Shown: in pieces, positions 52,541-61,563 of the stretch
Position numbering within the stretch: the stretch's first letter is position 1
How the letters are laid out: each line of letters begins with the position of its first letter
Origin: Kaistella faecalis
Lineage (GTDB): Bacteria > Bacteroidota > Bacteroidia > Flavobacteriales > Weeksellaceae
Direction: 5' to 3'
Assembly (NCBI RefSeq): GCF_019195395.1
Contig: NZ_CP078067.1
Coordinates: 248,001 to 312,000, forward strand
Length of the DNA stretch: 64,000 nt
Position numbers and translations under genes: made by a program
The notes under the pieces: generated by a model
Seen by the model: only the letters and a program-made list of their open reading frames with translations
The model's database searches: none
What the model was told of the DNA's origin: nothing

Positions 52541-53074
52541 ATGAAAAAGTTCGCCTTTCTGTTTTGCTCTCTTTTGATGACCGCTGCCTTCGGACAGGTA
52601 AAATGGATGACCCTTGAGGCCGCCATTGAAGCGCAGAAAAACGTACCTAAAAAAATTCTTATCGATTTTTACGCGGACTGGTGCGGACCGTGTAAAACAA
52701 TGGAAAAGGAGACTTTTAACCATCCTGTAATCGCAAAGTACCTTCAGGACAATTATTATGCTGTAAAATTTGACGCAGAAAATAAAGAAAGTATTACCCT
52801 TTTCGGACGAACGTTCGCAAACCCGGGATTCGTTGATGGTAAAAAGAGGAATTCGATGCATGAATTTACAAAATTCATGAATGTAAATGCAGTTCCTACA
52901 ACCGTTTTTCTGGATGAGCAAAGCATGCCAATCACCATTCTTCAGGGAGCACTCACCGCCAAAGAACTGGAACCTTATATGCTTTTTATCGCTACTGATG
53001 ATTACAAGAAGATAAATACCCGTGAACAGTGGGAAAACTATCAGAAAAAATTTAAATCGAGCGTCAAAAACTGA
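52541..53074 (+). CDS. Secreted thioredoxin-fold protein
   Basis: The 177-residue protein has a signal peptide (about 1-19, ending TAAFGQ). A thioredoxin domain follows with the classical active site DFYADWCGPCK near 45-55, and cis-Pro in NAVPTTVFLD. An insert around FANPGFVDGKKRNSMHEF makes it longer than thioredoxin. It is probably a periplasmic disulfide reductase or isomerase of the DUF255/DsbD-gamma type. It follows the third POT gene closely. Confidence 0.88.
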   Translation: MKKFAFLFCSLLMTAAFGQVKWMTLEAAIEAQKNVPKKILIDFYADWCGPCKTMEKETFNHPVIAKYLQDNYYAVKFDAENKESITLFGRTFANPGFVDGKKRNSMHEFTKFMNVNAVPTTVFLDEQSMPITILQGALTAKELEPYMLFIATDDYKKINTREQWENYQKKFKSSVKN

Positions 53075-53162
53075 TTTAGATTCAAAGAAACCGGGACTTT
53101 CAAATAATTTTTTGGAAGTCTTTTTTATTTTGCCGAAATTCGCTCACTAACCAGCAAATCTG

Positions 53163-55268
53163 GTGAAAAAATTGAGTCTGACTATAGAAACCTCCATAGA
53201 ATTCTTAAAAGGAATCGGTCCCGAACGCGCCAAATTCATTAAAAATGTTTTAGGTATTGCTACTGTGGAAGATCTCCTCACCTTCTATCCTCTTCGGTAT
53301 ATTGATAAAAGCAAGATTCATAAAATTGGGGAGTTAACTGAAGAGCCGGATGCTGAAATCCAGCTGAAGGGAAGAATTACCGATGTACAGGAAATTGGTT
53401 ACGGAAACGGAAAGAAAAGAATGTCTGCCAAATTCCGTGATCAAACCGGAACTTTGGAACTCGTGTGGTTCCGTTATTCGAAATGGATGAAAGAACAGAT
53501 TCCGCTCAATAGAGAAATATTTATTTTTGGTAAAATTAATCTTTTCAATGGAATTTTTTCAATGGCTCATCCGGAGATTGAATTGGACGAAAAGAAGGCG
53601 CTCTCCGGGTCGCTCCTGCCCATTTATCCCGGCAGCGAAAAACTTGCGAAAAGAGGTATCAACAACAGATTTTTCCAGATTTTACTTGCGGAAATTACGC
53701 TTAATTTACCTTCATTAATGCAGGAAAACATGCCTGATGCTTTAATGAAATCATTAAAATTAATAGGTAGAATTCCAGCGTTTTATCATATTCATTTTCC
53801 TAAAGATTTCCATCATTTCGAACACGCGAACCGAAGACTGAAGTTTGAAGAAGCTTTCTTCTTTCAGCTTGGTTACGGATTAAAAAAACAGCACCAAAAG
53901 ACTTCTGTTATCGGAAATCCATTCCCGAAAATCGGTGAAAACTTCAATAATTTTTACGGAAACAACCTTCCTTTTGAGTTGACCAATGCCCAGAAAAGGG
54001 TATTGAAAGAAATCCGCACCGATATGAAGAAGCCGATTCAGATGAACCGTCTGCTGCAAGGCGACGTAGGATCAGGAAAAACCATGGTTGCGCTTCTTGC
54101 AATGCTCATCGCCATGGACAACGGGTTCCAAAGCTGTATGATGGCTCCTACAGAAATTCTTGCACAGCAACATTTTAATTCAATTAAAGAGTTGCTCGCC
54201 AATACTCATATTAAAGTCCGCCTCCTTACCGGTTCGACAAAAACTGCAGAAAGAAAAATCATTCATTCGGAACTTCTTAGCGGCGAACTGTCAATTTTAG
54301 TAGGCACTCACGCTGTTTTGGAAGATATTGTCCAGTTCAAAAATCTCGGTCTTGCAATCATCGACGAACAGCACAGATTTGGGGTTGCTCAAAGAGCCAG
54401 ACTCTGGGCAAAAAATAAAATTCCGCCCCACATTCTGGTCATGACTGCCACACCGATTCCACGTACTTTGGCGATGAGTTTTTACAGCGATCTGGATGTT
54501 TCTGTAATCGATGAAATGCCGGTTGGCAGAAAACCCATTATTACCGCTCACAGAAGGGAAAAAGACAGACTTTCGGTCTTCCGTTTCGCGAAAGATGAAA
54601 TTGAAAAAGGCCGCCAGATTTATTTTGTGTATCCTTTAATTGAAGAATCTGAAACGCTGGATTATAAAAATCTGATGGAGAACTTCGATCATATTGTTGA
54701 GTTTTTCGAAGGAAAAAATGTCACGATGCTTCACGGGCGGATGAAACCTACAGAAAAGGAAGCCGCGATGAGTTATTTTGCTTCCGGAAAAGCTGAAATA
54801 ATGGTAGCAACAACAGTGATTGAAGTCGGCGTAAATGTCCCGAATGCTTCAGTAATGATTATTGAAAGTGCTGAAAGATTTGGACTTTCGCAGCTCCACC
54901 AGTTGCGTGGAAGAGTCGGACGAGGTGCGGAACAGAGTTTCTGTATTCTAATGACCTCCGATAAACTTTCAACAGAAAGCCGCACACGAATTAAAACGAT
55001 GACCGAAACCAATGACGGTTTCAAAATTTCTGAAGTTGATATGCAGCTGCGCGGTCCGGGCGATATTCTGGGAACGCAGCAGAGCGGTGTTATCGACTTT
55101 AAAAAACTTGATTTAACGGCGGATGGAAAGATTATCAAAGCTTCAAAGACTGCGGTGGAACATCTTTTAAAACAGGATCCGCATCTGCAGAATCTTGAGA
55201 ATGCAGGTTTAAAGAATTACTATCTGAAACTCTATAAAGGAAAAAACAAATGGAGCAGGATTTCTTAA
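53163..55268 (+). CDS. recG: ATP-dependent DNA helicase RecG
   Basis: RecG remodels stalled replication forks and branched DNA. The 701-residue protein starts with GTG at 53163, since no ATG is available and this gives the family opening SIEFLKGIGPERAKFI. A wedge OB domain at about 60-160 is followed by helicase motifs: Walker A LLQGDVGSGKTMVAL, DEQH in IIDEQHRFGV, TATPIPRTLAMS, and the C-terminal QLRGRVGRG and GPGDILGTQQSG. All motor motifs are intact. It converges on the next gene with only three bases between the stops. Confidence 0.96.
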   Translation: MKKLSLTIETSIEFLKGIGPERAKFIKNVLGIATVEDLLTFYPLRYIDKSKIHKIGELTEEPDAEIQLKGRITDVQEIGYGNGKKRMSAKFRDQTGTLELVWFRYSKWMKEQIPLNREIFIFGKINLFNGIFSMAHPEIELDEKKALSGSLLPIYPGSEKLAKRGINNRFFQILLAEITLNLPSLMQENMPDALMKSLKLIGRIPAFYHIHFPKDFHHFEHANRRLKFEEAFFFQLGYGLKKQHQKTSVIGNPFPKIGENFNNFYGNNLPFELTNAQKRVLKEIRTDMKKPIQMNRLLQGDVGSGKTMVALLAMLIAMDNGFQSCMMAPTEILAQQHFNSIKELLANTHIKVRLLTGSTKTAERKIIHSELLSGELSILVGTHAVLEDIVQFKNLGLAIIDEQHRFGVAQRARLWAKNKIPPHILVMTATPIPRTLAMSFYSDLDVSVIDEMPVGRKPIITAHRREKDRLSVFRFAKDEIEKGRQIYFVYPLIEESETLDYKNLMENFDHIVEFFEGKNVTMLHGRMKPTEKEAAMSYFASGKAEIMVATTVIEVGVNVPNASVMIIESAERFGLSQLHQLRGRVGRGAEQSFCILMTSDKLSTESRTRIKTMTETNDGFKISEVDMQLRGPGDILGTQQSGVIDFKKLDLTADGKIIKASKTAVEHLLKQDPHLQNLENAGLKNYYLKLYKGKNKWSRIS

Positions 55269-55271
55269 GTT

Positions 55272-55973
55272 CTATTTAGATTTCATCGGCGGTGGCGGCG
55301 ACGTATATTCTATAGTTTCAGACAATTCCTGCTTGGGTGAAAGTGAAATTCCGTTAATCAGCTCCTGAATAGCATCAAAATTACTTTCGAACATTTTCTG
55401 AGACGAAAAACCTACCACACCTGCATAGCCGTCGCTGTTGATGTAATAATATCCTGCATATTCGAAATCCATACCTTTTGTATTTGCCGCGTAACGGATA
55501 AATAATACTTTCATACCGTTAACAGTGCGATATTCAGACTCTTTTAACCGGAAAAAATCTACGTTCCTGCTGACGTTTTCGATGATGAGTTCCTTCAAAT
55601 TCTTCAAAGTGGCAATCTGCACTTTTTCGGTCATCATAAAACCGAATGAACCTTCAGTATTGCTACGGTCGGTAAAGAAATACTCTACATGGGGACTGAT
55701 ATTCTGGGTCGCAAGTTTCCATTTTTTGGGATCGAAATATACGCCAACATCCAGCTTTTTACTTTTCATTAAAAAACTTGCGTTCCTGGATTTTTCAAAT
55801 AAATTATTATTTGTAATGATGGTTTCCAGCGCTTTGGCATCGCTTTCATTTACAAACTTCCAGGTGCCGTTATCGAAAAGCACCACTTCTTTACCGTCTT
55901 CGGTTAATGCTCTCTGCTGGGCAATAAACGTGAGTGATTGCAGAAGTACAGCGAGTGTAAATATTTTTTTCAT
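55272..55973 (-). CDS. Hypothetical secreted protein
   Basis: The 233-residue protein has a signal peptide (about 1-18, LQSLTFIAQ). Right after it comes ALTEDGKEVVLFDNGTWKFV, a short motif found at the N-terminus of many secreted Bacteroidota proteins. The remainder is alpha/beta with no motif I can name. The C-terminus is proline-rich (SPPPPMKSK). It is probably periplasmic, of unknown function. Confidence 0.8.
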   Translation of the reverse strand: MKKIFTLAVLLQSLTFIAQQRALTEDGKEVVLFDNGTWKFVNESDAKALETIITNNNLFEKSRNASFLMKSKKLDVGVYFDPKKWKLATQNISPHVEYFFTDRSNTEGSFGFMMTEKVQIATLKNLKELIIENVSRNVDFFRLKESEYRTVNGMKVLFIRYAANTKGMDFEYAGYYYINSDGYAGVVGFSSQKMFESNFDAIQELINGISLSPKQELSETIEYTSPPPPMKSK

Positions 55974-56066
55974 CTAACTAATTTACAAATTATTTATAAA
56001 CCGTCCCGGTATTAATTTTGATAACAGCAATCGGATTTGTGTGGCGGAATGTCTAAAAAAAATATA

Positions 56067-56074
56067 TACTTTTG
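56067..56074 (+). promoter_or_regulatory. TAnnTTTG box directly before the DUF5686 gene
   Basis: TACTTTTG ends five bases before ATG 56080, pointing to a leaderless mRNA. The nearest TTTG (56036) is 27 bases upstream, longer than usual. Confidence 0.45.
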
Positions 56075-56079
56075 TTTTT

Positions 56080-58521
56080 ATGAATAAACTTTCTTTACTC
56101 CTCTTTTCATTCATTTTTCTGAATATTACTGCACAGTCAAAAATCACTGTTTTGAAAGCGGGAGAAGGAACACCTATTCCCAGTGCATCAGTTTCCTGTA
56201 ACAAAAAAACAGTAGGAAAAACCAACGCCCAGGGCAATTTAGAATTCAGAACAAAATGTAAGCAGGTAGATGTAACAGCTGCCGGCTATTATGAGGAAGA
56301 AGCAGTTGTGGATAAGGTTATGGAAGTAACTCTGTCAAAAACAGACCCGAAAACTCAGTCGATTGAAGGTGTGATCATCAACGACAAAAGCGACCCTTTA
56401 GCATTGGAAATTCTGCAGAAAGTAAACGACAGCTACCAAAAGAATTCGCCTCAAAGTCTTGATTCATATTCCTTTAAATCCTACGAAAAAATATCATTAG
56501 ACATTGATGAAGACAGTATCAAACACTACAATTCCTATCTCGAAAAAAGATTCGATTCTTTAAGACAGCTTCCTGAAAAAGTACAGACAGCAGAGAAAAA
56601 GAAAGATTCGTTGGAAAGCGTAAATGTCATGAAACTGATGTCCTCAAGCAAACTTTTTCTTTGGGAAAGAGCTTCAGAATTCCTTTATTCAAAAAAATAC
56701 GGCGAAAAAATAAACATTCTCGATAACCGCGTCGCCGGACTGAAAGAGCCGATTTACGAAATGATGACGCTGCGCTCTAACAGAAACCGCATTCCCAGAG
56801 AGATCCGCGAAGAAAACCGCACCCTTTACCGTTTCTTTTTAACAGATACGATTGAAATCGAAGGACGCCAGAATTACGTGATCCGTTTCCGGCAGGTTGA
56901 TTATAAACAGCCTGTAAACAAGAGAAAATTTAACGGTTACCTGTATGTTGACACAGAAACATTTGGGCTGAAAAAAATTGAAAGCAACAGCAAGAAAAAA
57001 AGTGAAGGAACAATTACCAGTATTTGGAAACCGATTGAGAACAAATGGTTCCTGAGCAAAGAAAACCTGAAAATCAAAATGGGCTCCACCGTTTTTGGCA
57101 ACACTAAAGCCGATAATAAAAAAGTGAAGGATTCCGCACAGGAAAACACTCAGAAATTCGGAAATTATGTATTCATGGTAGCGGATTATTTCGACTTCAC
57201 AACGAATATCAACGAAAATAAAAAAGATTTTGCAGGCTACACGATGGCTGTAAAAAATTCCGACGGTAAAACTCTGGAAACTTTCCGCACAGATTCATTA
57301 ACTGCACGCGAAAAAATCACCTACGAAAAAATTGACAGTGTTGGAAAAAAATATAAACTCGATCAGAAATTAAACGCATTTACAGGTCTGATTAAAGGAA
57401 AACTCAGGATCGGACAAGTTGATTTTGATGCCGCTCAACTCATAAAATACAATAAATATGAAGGAATTCGTGTTGGCATTGCCGGAAAACTGAATGAAAG
57501 ATTCAACAGATATATTTCTCCTGATGCTTATGTAGCTTACGGTTTCAAGGATGAAGGTTGGAAATACGGCGCCGGAATCGATGTGAAAACTACCCTTGAA
57601 AAAAACTCGTTCTTCCGTGCGGAATACTATAACGACGTAATGGCAGCCGGACGGTTCAATGAAAATCTCTGGAATTTTAAAATGAAAATCATGAACTCTG
57701 GAATTGATCTAAAAAACGACAGATTCTACCGCTACAACGGCTTTAAACTCGCTTTCGAAAATGATTTAAGCAATGCTTTGACCCTGAATATTTCTGCCAA
57801 AAAAGACCACGAAGAAGCTACTTTCGATTATAATTTTATGAATCTGGGACAGAAATTTGAGAATTTTGCCTCGCAAATTACCCTCAAATACGCTCCGAAA
57901 TCAAAAAACATCATGACTCCTTCAGGAAAATTCACTTACGAGCAAAGCTTCCCGGAGTTTTACATCAATTATGAACAGGGATTTCAGTCTTTTGGCGGCG
58001 ACTTCAAATACAGCCGTTTCGATGTTCTCGCTCAGCACAGTTTCAAGACAAAAGCAGGTGTTACTGGAATTCGGGTTTATGGAGGATTACTCGCTGGTGA
58101 CGCGCCGATCTGGCATCATTTTGCGATGAACGGGTTGGGCAGCGGAAAAGACAGTTTCAATTTTAATCTCACCTCTTTTCTTGGTTTTGCAACCATGGAG
58201 GGCGGAAAATATTACAATGATAAATTTGCCGGATTTTACTTTACCCACAGGATTCCCTGGTATTTCAAAACTTTCGGAAAGAATACCTCGAGCTTTGATG
58301 TAGTTTACCGCGGAATCACCGGCGACATGAAAAATCCTGGACACCACGGTTTTGACTTTCAGAAACTCGATCATTTTTATCAGGAAATCGGATTAGAGAG
58401 TAATAATTTCCTAGGAACACCCTTCAATCTCGGGTTCTTTTACAGAGTTGGCCACTACTCGACTTTACCTTTCAAAGAAAATTTCGCCATTCAGTTGAAG
58501 TTGAATTTTCTTGGCTTTTAA
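56080..58521 (+). CDS. DUF5686 family outer-membrane protein
   Basis: Started at ATG 56080 (MNKLSLLLFSFIFLN) the protein has 813 residues and a signal peptide. The longer GTG frame overlaps the promoter box. A carboxypeptidase-like beta domain covers about 20-95 (GEGTPIPSASVSCNKK). A soluble middle region follows. From about residue 450 it forms a barrel of alternating strands, ending KENFAIQLKLNFLGF with the terminal Phe of outer-membrane barrels. DUF5686 proteins of Bacteroidota have no assigned function. Palindromic repeat copy 3 begins 35 bases downstream. Confidence 0.87.
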   Translation: MNKLSLLLFSFIFLNITAQSKITVLKAGEGTPIPSASVSCNKKTVGKTNAQGNLEFRTKCKQVDVTAAGYYEEEAVVDKVMEVTLSKTDPKTQSIEGVIINDKSDPLALEILQKVNDSYQKNSPQSLDSYSFKSYEKISLDIDEDSIKHYNSYLEKRFDSLRQLPEKVQTAEKKKDSLESVNVMKLMSSSKLFLWERASEFLYSKKYGEKINILDNRVAGLKEPIYEMMTLRSNRNRIPREIREENRTLYRFFLTDTIEIEGRQNYVIRFRQVDYKQPVNKRKFNGYLYVDTETFGLKKIESNSKKKSEGTITSIWKPIENKWFLSKENLKIKMGSTVFGNTKADNKKVKDSAQENTQKFGNYVFMVADYFDFTTNINENKKDFAGYTMAVKNSDGKTLETFRTDSLTAREKITYEKIDSVGKKYKLDQKLNAFTGLIKGKLRIGQVDFDAAQLIKYNKYEGIRVGIAGKLNERFNRYISPDAYVAYGFKDEGWKYGAGIDVKTTLEKNSFFRAEYYNDVMAAGRFNENLWNFKMKIMNSGIDLKNDRFYRYNGFKLAFENDLSNALTLNISAKKDHEEATFDYNFMNLGQKFENFASQITLKYAPKSKNIMTPSGKFTYEQSFPEFYINYEQGFQSFGGDFKYSRFDVLAQHSFKTKAGVTGIRVYGGLLAGDAPIWHHFAMNGLGSGKDSFNFNLTSFLGFATMEGGKYYNDKFAGFYFTHRIPWYFKTFGKNTSSFDVVYRGITGDMKNPGHHGFDFQKLDHFYQEIGLESNNFLGTPFNLGFFYRVGHYSTLPFKENFAIQLKLNFLGF

Positions 58522-58556
58522 TTTGGGCGTAACCCTCGCCGCAGCTTTTCCTACCG

Positions 58557-58641
58557 CCCGGGTCGCTACGTCCGTTACAATCTTTTTTGGTTGCGGCGGC
58601 TTCGCCGCCGCAACCAAAAAAGGATTTCCTCTCCCATCGCT
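58557..58641 (+). repeat. Palindromic intergenic repeat, copy 3
   Basis: The frame CCGTTACAATCTTTTTT...AAAAAAGGATTTCCTCTCCCATC encloses a 12-bp GC-rich stem (GGTTGCGGCGGC, loop TTC). With the T6/A6 flank the total stem is 18 bp (58583-58621). It aligns with copies at 37508-37570 and 37906-37995. Confidence 0.85.
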
Positions 58642-58665
58642 TACGCAGGAACCGTTGTAAAACAC

Positions 58666-58673
58666 TATTTTTG
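58666..58673 (+). promoter_or_regulatory. TAnnTTTG box upstream of the 78-residue hypothetical protein
   Basis: TATTTTTG lies 25 bases before the chosen ATG at 58699 and directly downstream of repeat copy 3. Confidence 0.35.
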
Positions 58674-58698
58674 CAGCAATAAAAAATCAGATTTATTC

Positions 58699-58935
58699 AT
58701 GAAAATCATTCAGATCAAAGCATCACAGTTTTTCGAACTGCTTAAAATGAAGGACACTGCCATGTGGGAAATCTTCGCACAGATGATCGATGGCGAAGAA
58801 AAGGAACTCATTTTTTTAGATGACGAAGAAAAAATTCTATTCAATTATATTCTGCCGGTAAACATTGAGCAGCTCAACAAAGACCGTGAGCAGTTTGCTA
58901 AAGAGTACGCCGAGAAACTTTCACATCTGAATTAG
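58699..58935 (+). CDS. Small conserved-looking hypothetical protein
   Basis: Started at ATG 58699 (MKIIQIKASQFFELLKMKDT) the protein has 78 residues. Upstream codons in the same frame read through the palindromic repeat and are rejected. It is acidic and soluble, with a C-terminal helix (NKDREQFAKEYAEKL). No family is recognised. It ends four bases inside the converging folP gene. Confidence 0.68.
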   Translation: MKIIQIKASQFFELLKMKDTAMWEIFAQMIDGEEKELIFLDDEEKILFNYILPVNIEQLNKDREQFAKEYAEKLSHLN

Positions 58936-59786
58936 CGATTCAAATACTCATCAACCGTTTTTTTAGCTTCAGCCACATCGTGAACGCGAAGAATCCCCGC
59001 TCCTTTTTCAAGCATTTTCAGATGAAGCTTTTGTGTTTCTTCATTAATTTCCAGCGGCTTTTTTTCCAAAGGTTTGTAAATAAAAGATTTTCTGGAAATT
59101 CCGACCAACATTGGAAATTTTCCAAAACCAATATGCTGCAGTTCATCAATCATTTGGTGCTGCTGCTCCACTGTTTTCCCGAATCCAAAACCCGGATCCA
59201 GAATAATATCTTTCACCCCAAACTTCTTTAATCCCAATATTTTTTCTGAAAAATATTTATTGATGTTTAAGATGATGTCGTCTTCAATTATTTTTTCATG
59301 CATGGTTTCGTAAGTCGGATTTACGTGCATCAGAATGTAAGGAAGTCCGGTTTTGGCCACAGTTTCGACCATTTTCTCATCAAACATTCCGCCGGAAATA
59401 TCGTTGATAATATCTAAACCTTCATTAAACCCGAATTTTACGGTTTCTGCATAAAAAGTATCGAGGGAAATTAAGGTTTCAGGAAACTCTTTTTTAATCA
59501 GAGAAATCATGTTTCCAATCCTTGAAATCTCTTCCGGAGCCGACAGAAACTGTGCATTTGGTCTGGTAGACTGCGGCCCGATGTCAATGATTTCTGCGCC
59601 TTCTTTCAGCATTTTTTCAGCCTGTTTCAAAGCTGCTTTTTCTTCATTGAATTTTCCGCCATCAGAAAAAGAATCGGGCGTAAGATTGAGGATTCCCATG
59701 ATTTTCGGGAACGTCAGATCAATGAGTTTTCCCCGGCAGTTCATTGAAAAGTAAGCGTTTTGTTCGGTAGATTCAGGTGATTTCAT
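58932..59786 (-). CDS. folP: Dihydropteroate synthase
   Basis: FolP joins 4-aminobenzoate to the pterin diphosphate in folate synthesis and is the sulfonamide target. The 284-residue TIM barrel has the N-terminal loop IMGILNLTPDSFSDGG, the GAEIIDIGPQSTRP motif, DIINDISGG, and the KxxR-type GISRKSFIY with the final RVHDVAEAKK. The start could also be the ATG at codon 15. It is divergent from the DUF1599 gene. Confidence 0.95.
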   Translation of the reverse strand: MKSPESTEQNAYFSMNCRGKLIDLTFPKIMGILNLTPDSFSDGGKFNEEKAALKQAEKMLKEGAEIIDIGPQSTRPNAQFLSAPEEISRIGNMISLIKKEFPETLISLDTFYAETVKFGFNEGLDIINDISGGMFDEKMVETVAKTGLPYILMHVNPTYETMHEKIIEDDIILNINKYFSEKILGLKKFGVKDIILDPGFGFGKTVEQQHQMIDELQHIGFGKFPMLVGISRKSFIYKPLEKKPLEINEETQKLHLKMLEKGAGILRVHDVAEAKKTVDEYLNR

Positions 59787-59855
59787 AACCGCAAATTTAA
59801 CAAATAGTTGGCTGAAACTTCAAAACTTCATCTTCCCTCTTCTCCTCAAAATTCA

Positions 59856-59863
59856 TATCTTTG
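59856..59863 (+). promoter_or_regulatory. TAnnTTTG box upstream of the DUF1599 gene
   Basis: TATCTTTG ends 17 bases before the ATG at 59881; no -33 element is evident. Confidence 0.42.
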
Positions 59864-59880
59864 AAAAGTTTAGAAATTTT

Positions 59881-60447
59881 ATGCAGAAAACATCAAAACA
59901 GTTCGACCAAGTCATCAGCGTTTGCCGCGATTTATTCACCAAAAAACTCACCGATTACGGAGCATCGTTCCGCGTATTGAGAACGCCATCCTTAACCGAT
60001 CAGATTTTTATCAAAGTAAAGAGTTTAAGGAATTTTCAGACGACGGGCGTTTCAAAAGTTGGTGAATCCGAGGAGGAAAATTTTATTGCAATCGTGAATT
60101 ATTCGATTATCGGTTTGATTCAGTTGGAAAAAGGTTTTGCAGATGATTTTAAACAGGACAATGCTGAAATACTCGTACTTTACGACCGATTTGCCAACGA
60201 AGCCAAAGAACTGATGATGAGAAAAAATCATGATTACGGCGAAGCGTGGCGTGAAATGAGAATTTCTTCAATCACCGATTTAATCTACCAAAAAGTATTG
60301 AGAACCAAACAGATAGAAGATAACTCCGGCGAAACACTGGTTTCTGAAGGAATTGACGCGAATTACTTCGACATGCTGAATTATGCGGTCTTCTGTTTAA
60401 TTAAATTTTCTGAAGAAAAACTACAATTTAAACCGCAAATTATTTAA
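59881..60447 (+). CDS. DUF1599 domain protein
   Basis: The 188-residue protein contains two similar halves. Each has a KLTDYGASFRVLRTPSLTDQI or KNHDYGEAWREMRISSITDLI type motif (about 20-40 and 113-133), followed by a helix with an I-N-Y or L-N-Y pattern. This is the DUF1599 family, named from comparative genomics as a nucleotide-modification-associated domain; its activity is not established. The gene is one base upstream of the BT_3928-type gene, an arrangement common in Bacteroidota. Confidence 0.87.
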   Translation: MQKTSKQFDQVISVCRDLFTKKLTDYGASFRVLRTPSLTDQIFIKVKSLRNFQTTGVSKVGESEEENFIAIVNYSIIGLIQLEKGFADDFKQDNAEILVLYDRFANEAKELMMRKNHDYGEAWREMRISSITDLIYQKVLRTKQIEDNSGETLVSEGIDANYFDMLNYAVFCLIKFSEEKLQFKPQII

Positions 60448-60448
60448 C

Positions 60449-61534
60449 ATGAAACAGATTTTACGGATTAGTGTTGCTTTAATATTTATCGCTTCCGGGT
60501 TTGTGAAAGCGGTGGATGTTGTTGGTTTTTCCTTCAAACTCGAGGAATATTTTTCGCCTTCAGTTTTTAACATGCCGTTTTTCGAAAGTCATGCACTGCC
60601 GATTGCAGTTTTTGTCGTAGCGCTGGAACTTATTTTAGGGTTTATGCTTTTACTTAAAATACGTCTAAAATTTACGCTGACCGCACTTATCGCTCTTTGT
60701 GTGTTTTTCGGATTTCTCACGTTTTACTCCGCCTATTTCAATAAAGTTACCGATTGTGGTTGCTTTGGCGATGCCATTACTTTCACACCGTGGGAAAGTT
60801 TTGTGAAAGATGTAATTCTGCTTCTGGGATTGCTTTTGCTGTGGTTGATGTACAGAAATCAGTTTCAGTTGCTTGAGGCAAAAAAACCGGTAAGGTTTAT
60901 CGCGTTGTCTTTTTTTGTTGTGTTGATGGGATTAATCACACTTCATGGGATTCTTCAGGAGCCTTTGATCGATTTCCGGGATTATAAGATTGGTACGGAT
61001 TTGAATGCTGAAAAAACAAATATTGAAAAAGAACCATCAGAATACAAAACATTTTACAGCCTTAAAAATGATAAAACCGGCGAAACAATTGAGCTGAATC
61101 AGGATGAATATGTCGCTGATAAAAAATACTGGGCTGAAGGTTCTCCGTGGAAAATTGAAGAATCAAAGACCACATCCAAAATAGTTAAACAGGGATACAA
61201 ATCCGAAATTTCAAAATTCAAACCCGAATCTGTAGATGGTTTGGATTTAACTCCGGAAATATTGCAGGCAAAAAAAGCAATTCTCATTTTCTCGTATAAA
61301 CCACAGGAAGCTGATCAGGAAATTCTTGTGAAAACTGAAGCGAAAGCTGACACACAAAAAGATGCTTTAGTTTTAGGAATATCTACTAATCCTACTACTT
61401 TCAAAACGATAAAAAACGCAGTAATGGACGGCACAGCGATTAAAACAATCGCACGCAGTAATCCTTTTGTGCTTATTTTACAGAATGGCAAAATCGTGGA
61501 TAAAACTCCGGCCAAAGACTATCTTAAAAAATAA
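60449..61534 (+). CDS. BT_3928/DoxX-MauE-type membrane protein
   Basis: The 361-residue protein has a DoxX/MauE-like membrane part with four to five segments (about 1-165). This includes RISVALIFIASGFVKAVD and the Cys pair TDCGCFGD. A soluble C-terminal domain of about 190 residues follows. This is the pattern of the BT_3928 family. MauE-like proteins are linked to disulfide handling, and the Cys-Gly-Cys may be redox-active. It follows the DUF1599 gene with a one-base gap. In related genomes tpiA often comes next; here a TerB-like gene does. Confidence 0.83.
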   Translation: MKQILRISVALIFIASGFVKAVDVVGFSFKLEEYFSPSVFNMPFFESHALPIAVFVVALELILGFMLLLKIRLKFTLTALIALCVFFGFLTFYSAYFNKVTDCGCFGDAITFTPWESFVKDVILLLGLLLLWLMYRNQFQLLEAKKPVRFIALSFFVVLMGLITLHGILQEPLIDFRDYKIGTDLNAEKTNIEKEPSEYKTFYSLKNDKTGETIELNQDEYVADKKYWAEGSPWKIEESKTTSKIVKQGYKSEISKFKPESVDGLDLTPEILQAKKAILIFSYKPQEADQEILVKTEAKADTQKDALVLGISTNPTTFKTIKNAVMDGTAIKTIARSNPFVLILQNGKIVDKTPAKDYLKK

Positions 61535-61563
61535 AAATTCAATTTAAATACAATATTTTAACA

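Noticed and set aside
52520..52921. 133-codon minus-strand frame
   Set aside because: It lies entirely opposite the thioredoxin-like gene, whose signal peptide and WCGPC motif prove the plus-strand reading.
58465..58665. 66-codon minus-strand frame, and the upstream extension of the 78-residue protein
   Set aside because: Both are translations of palindromic repeat copy 3 and overlap the end of the DUF5686 gene.
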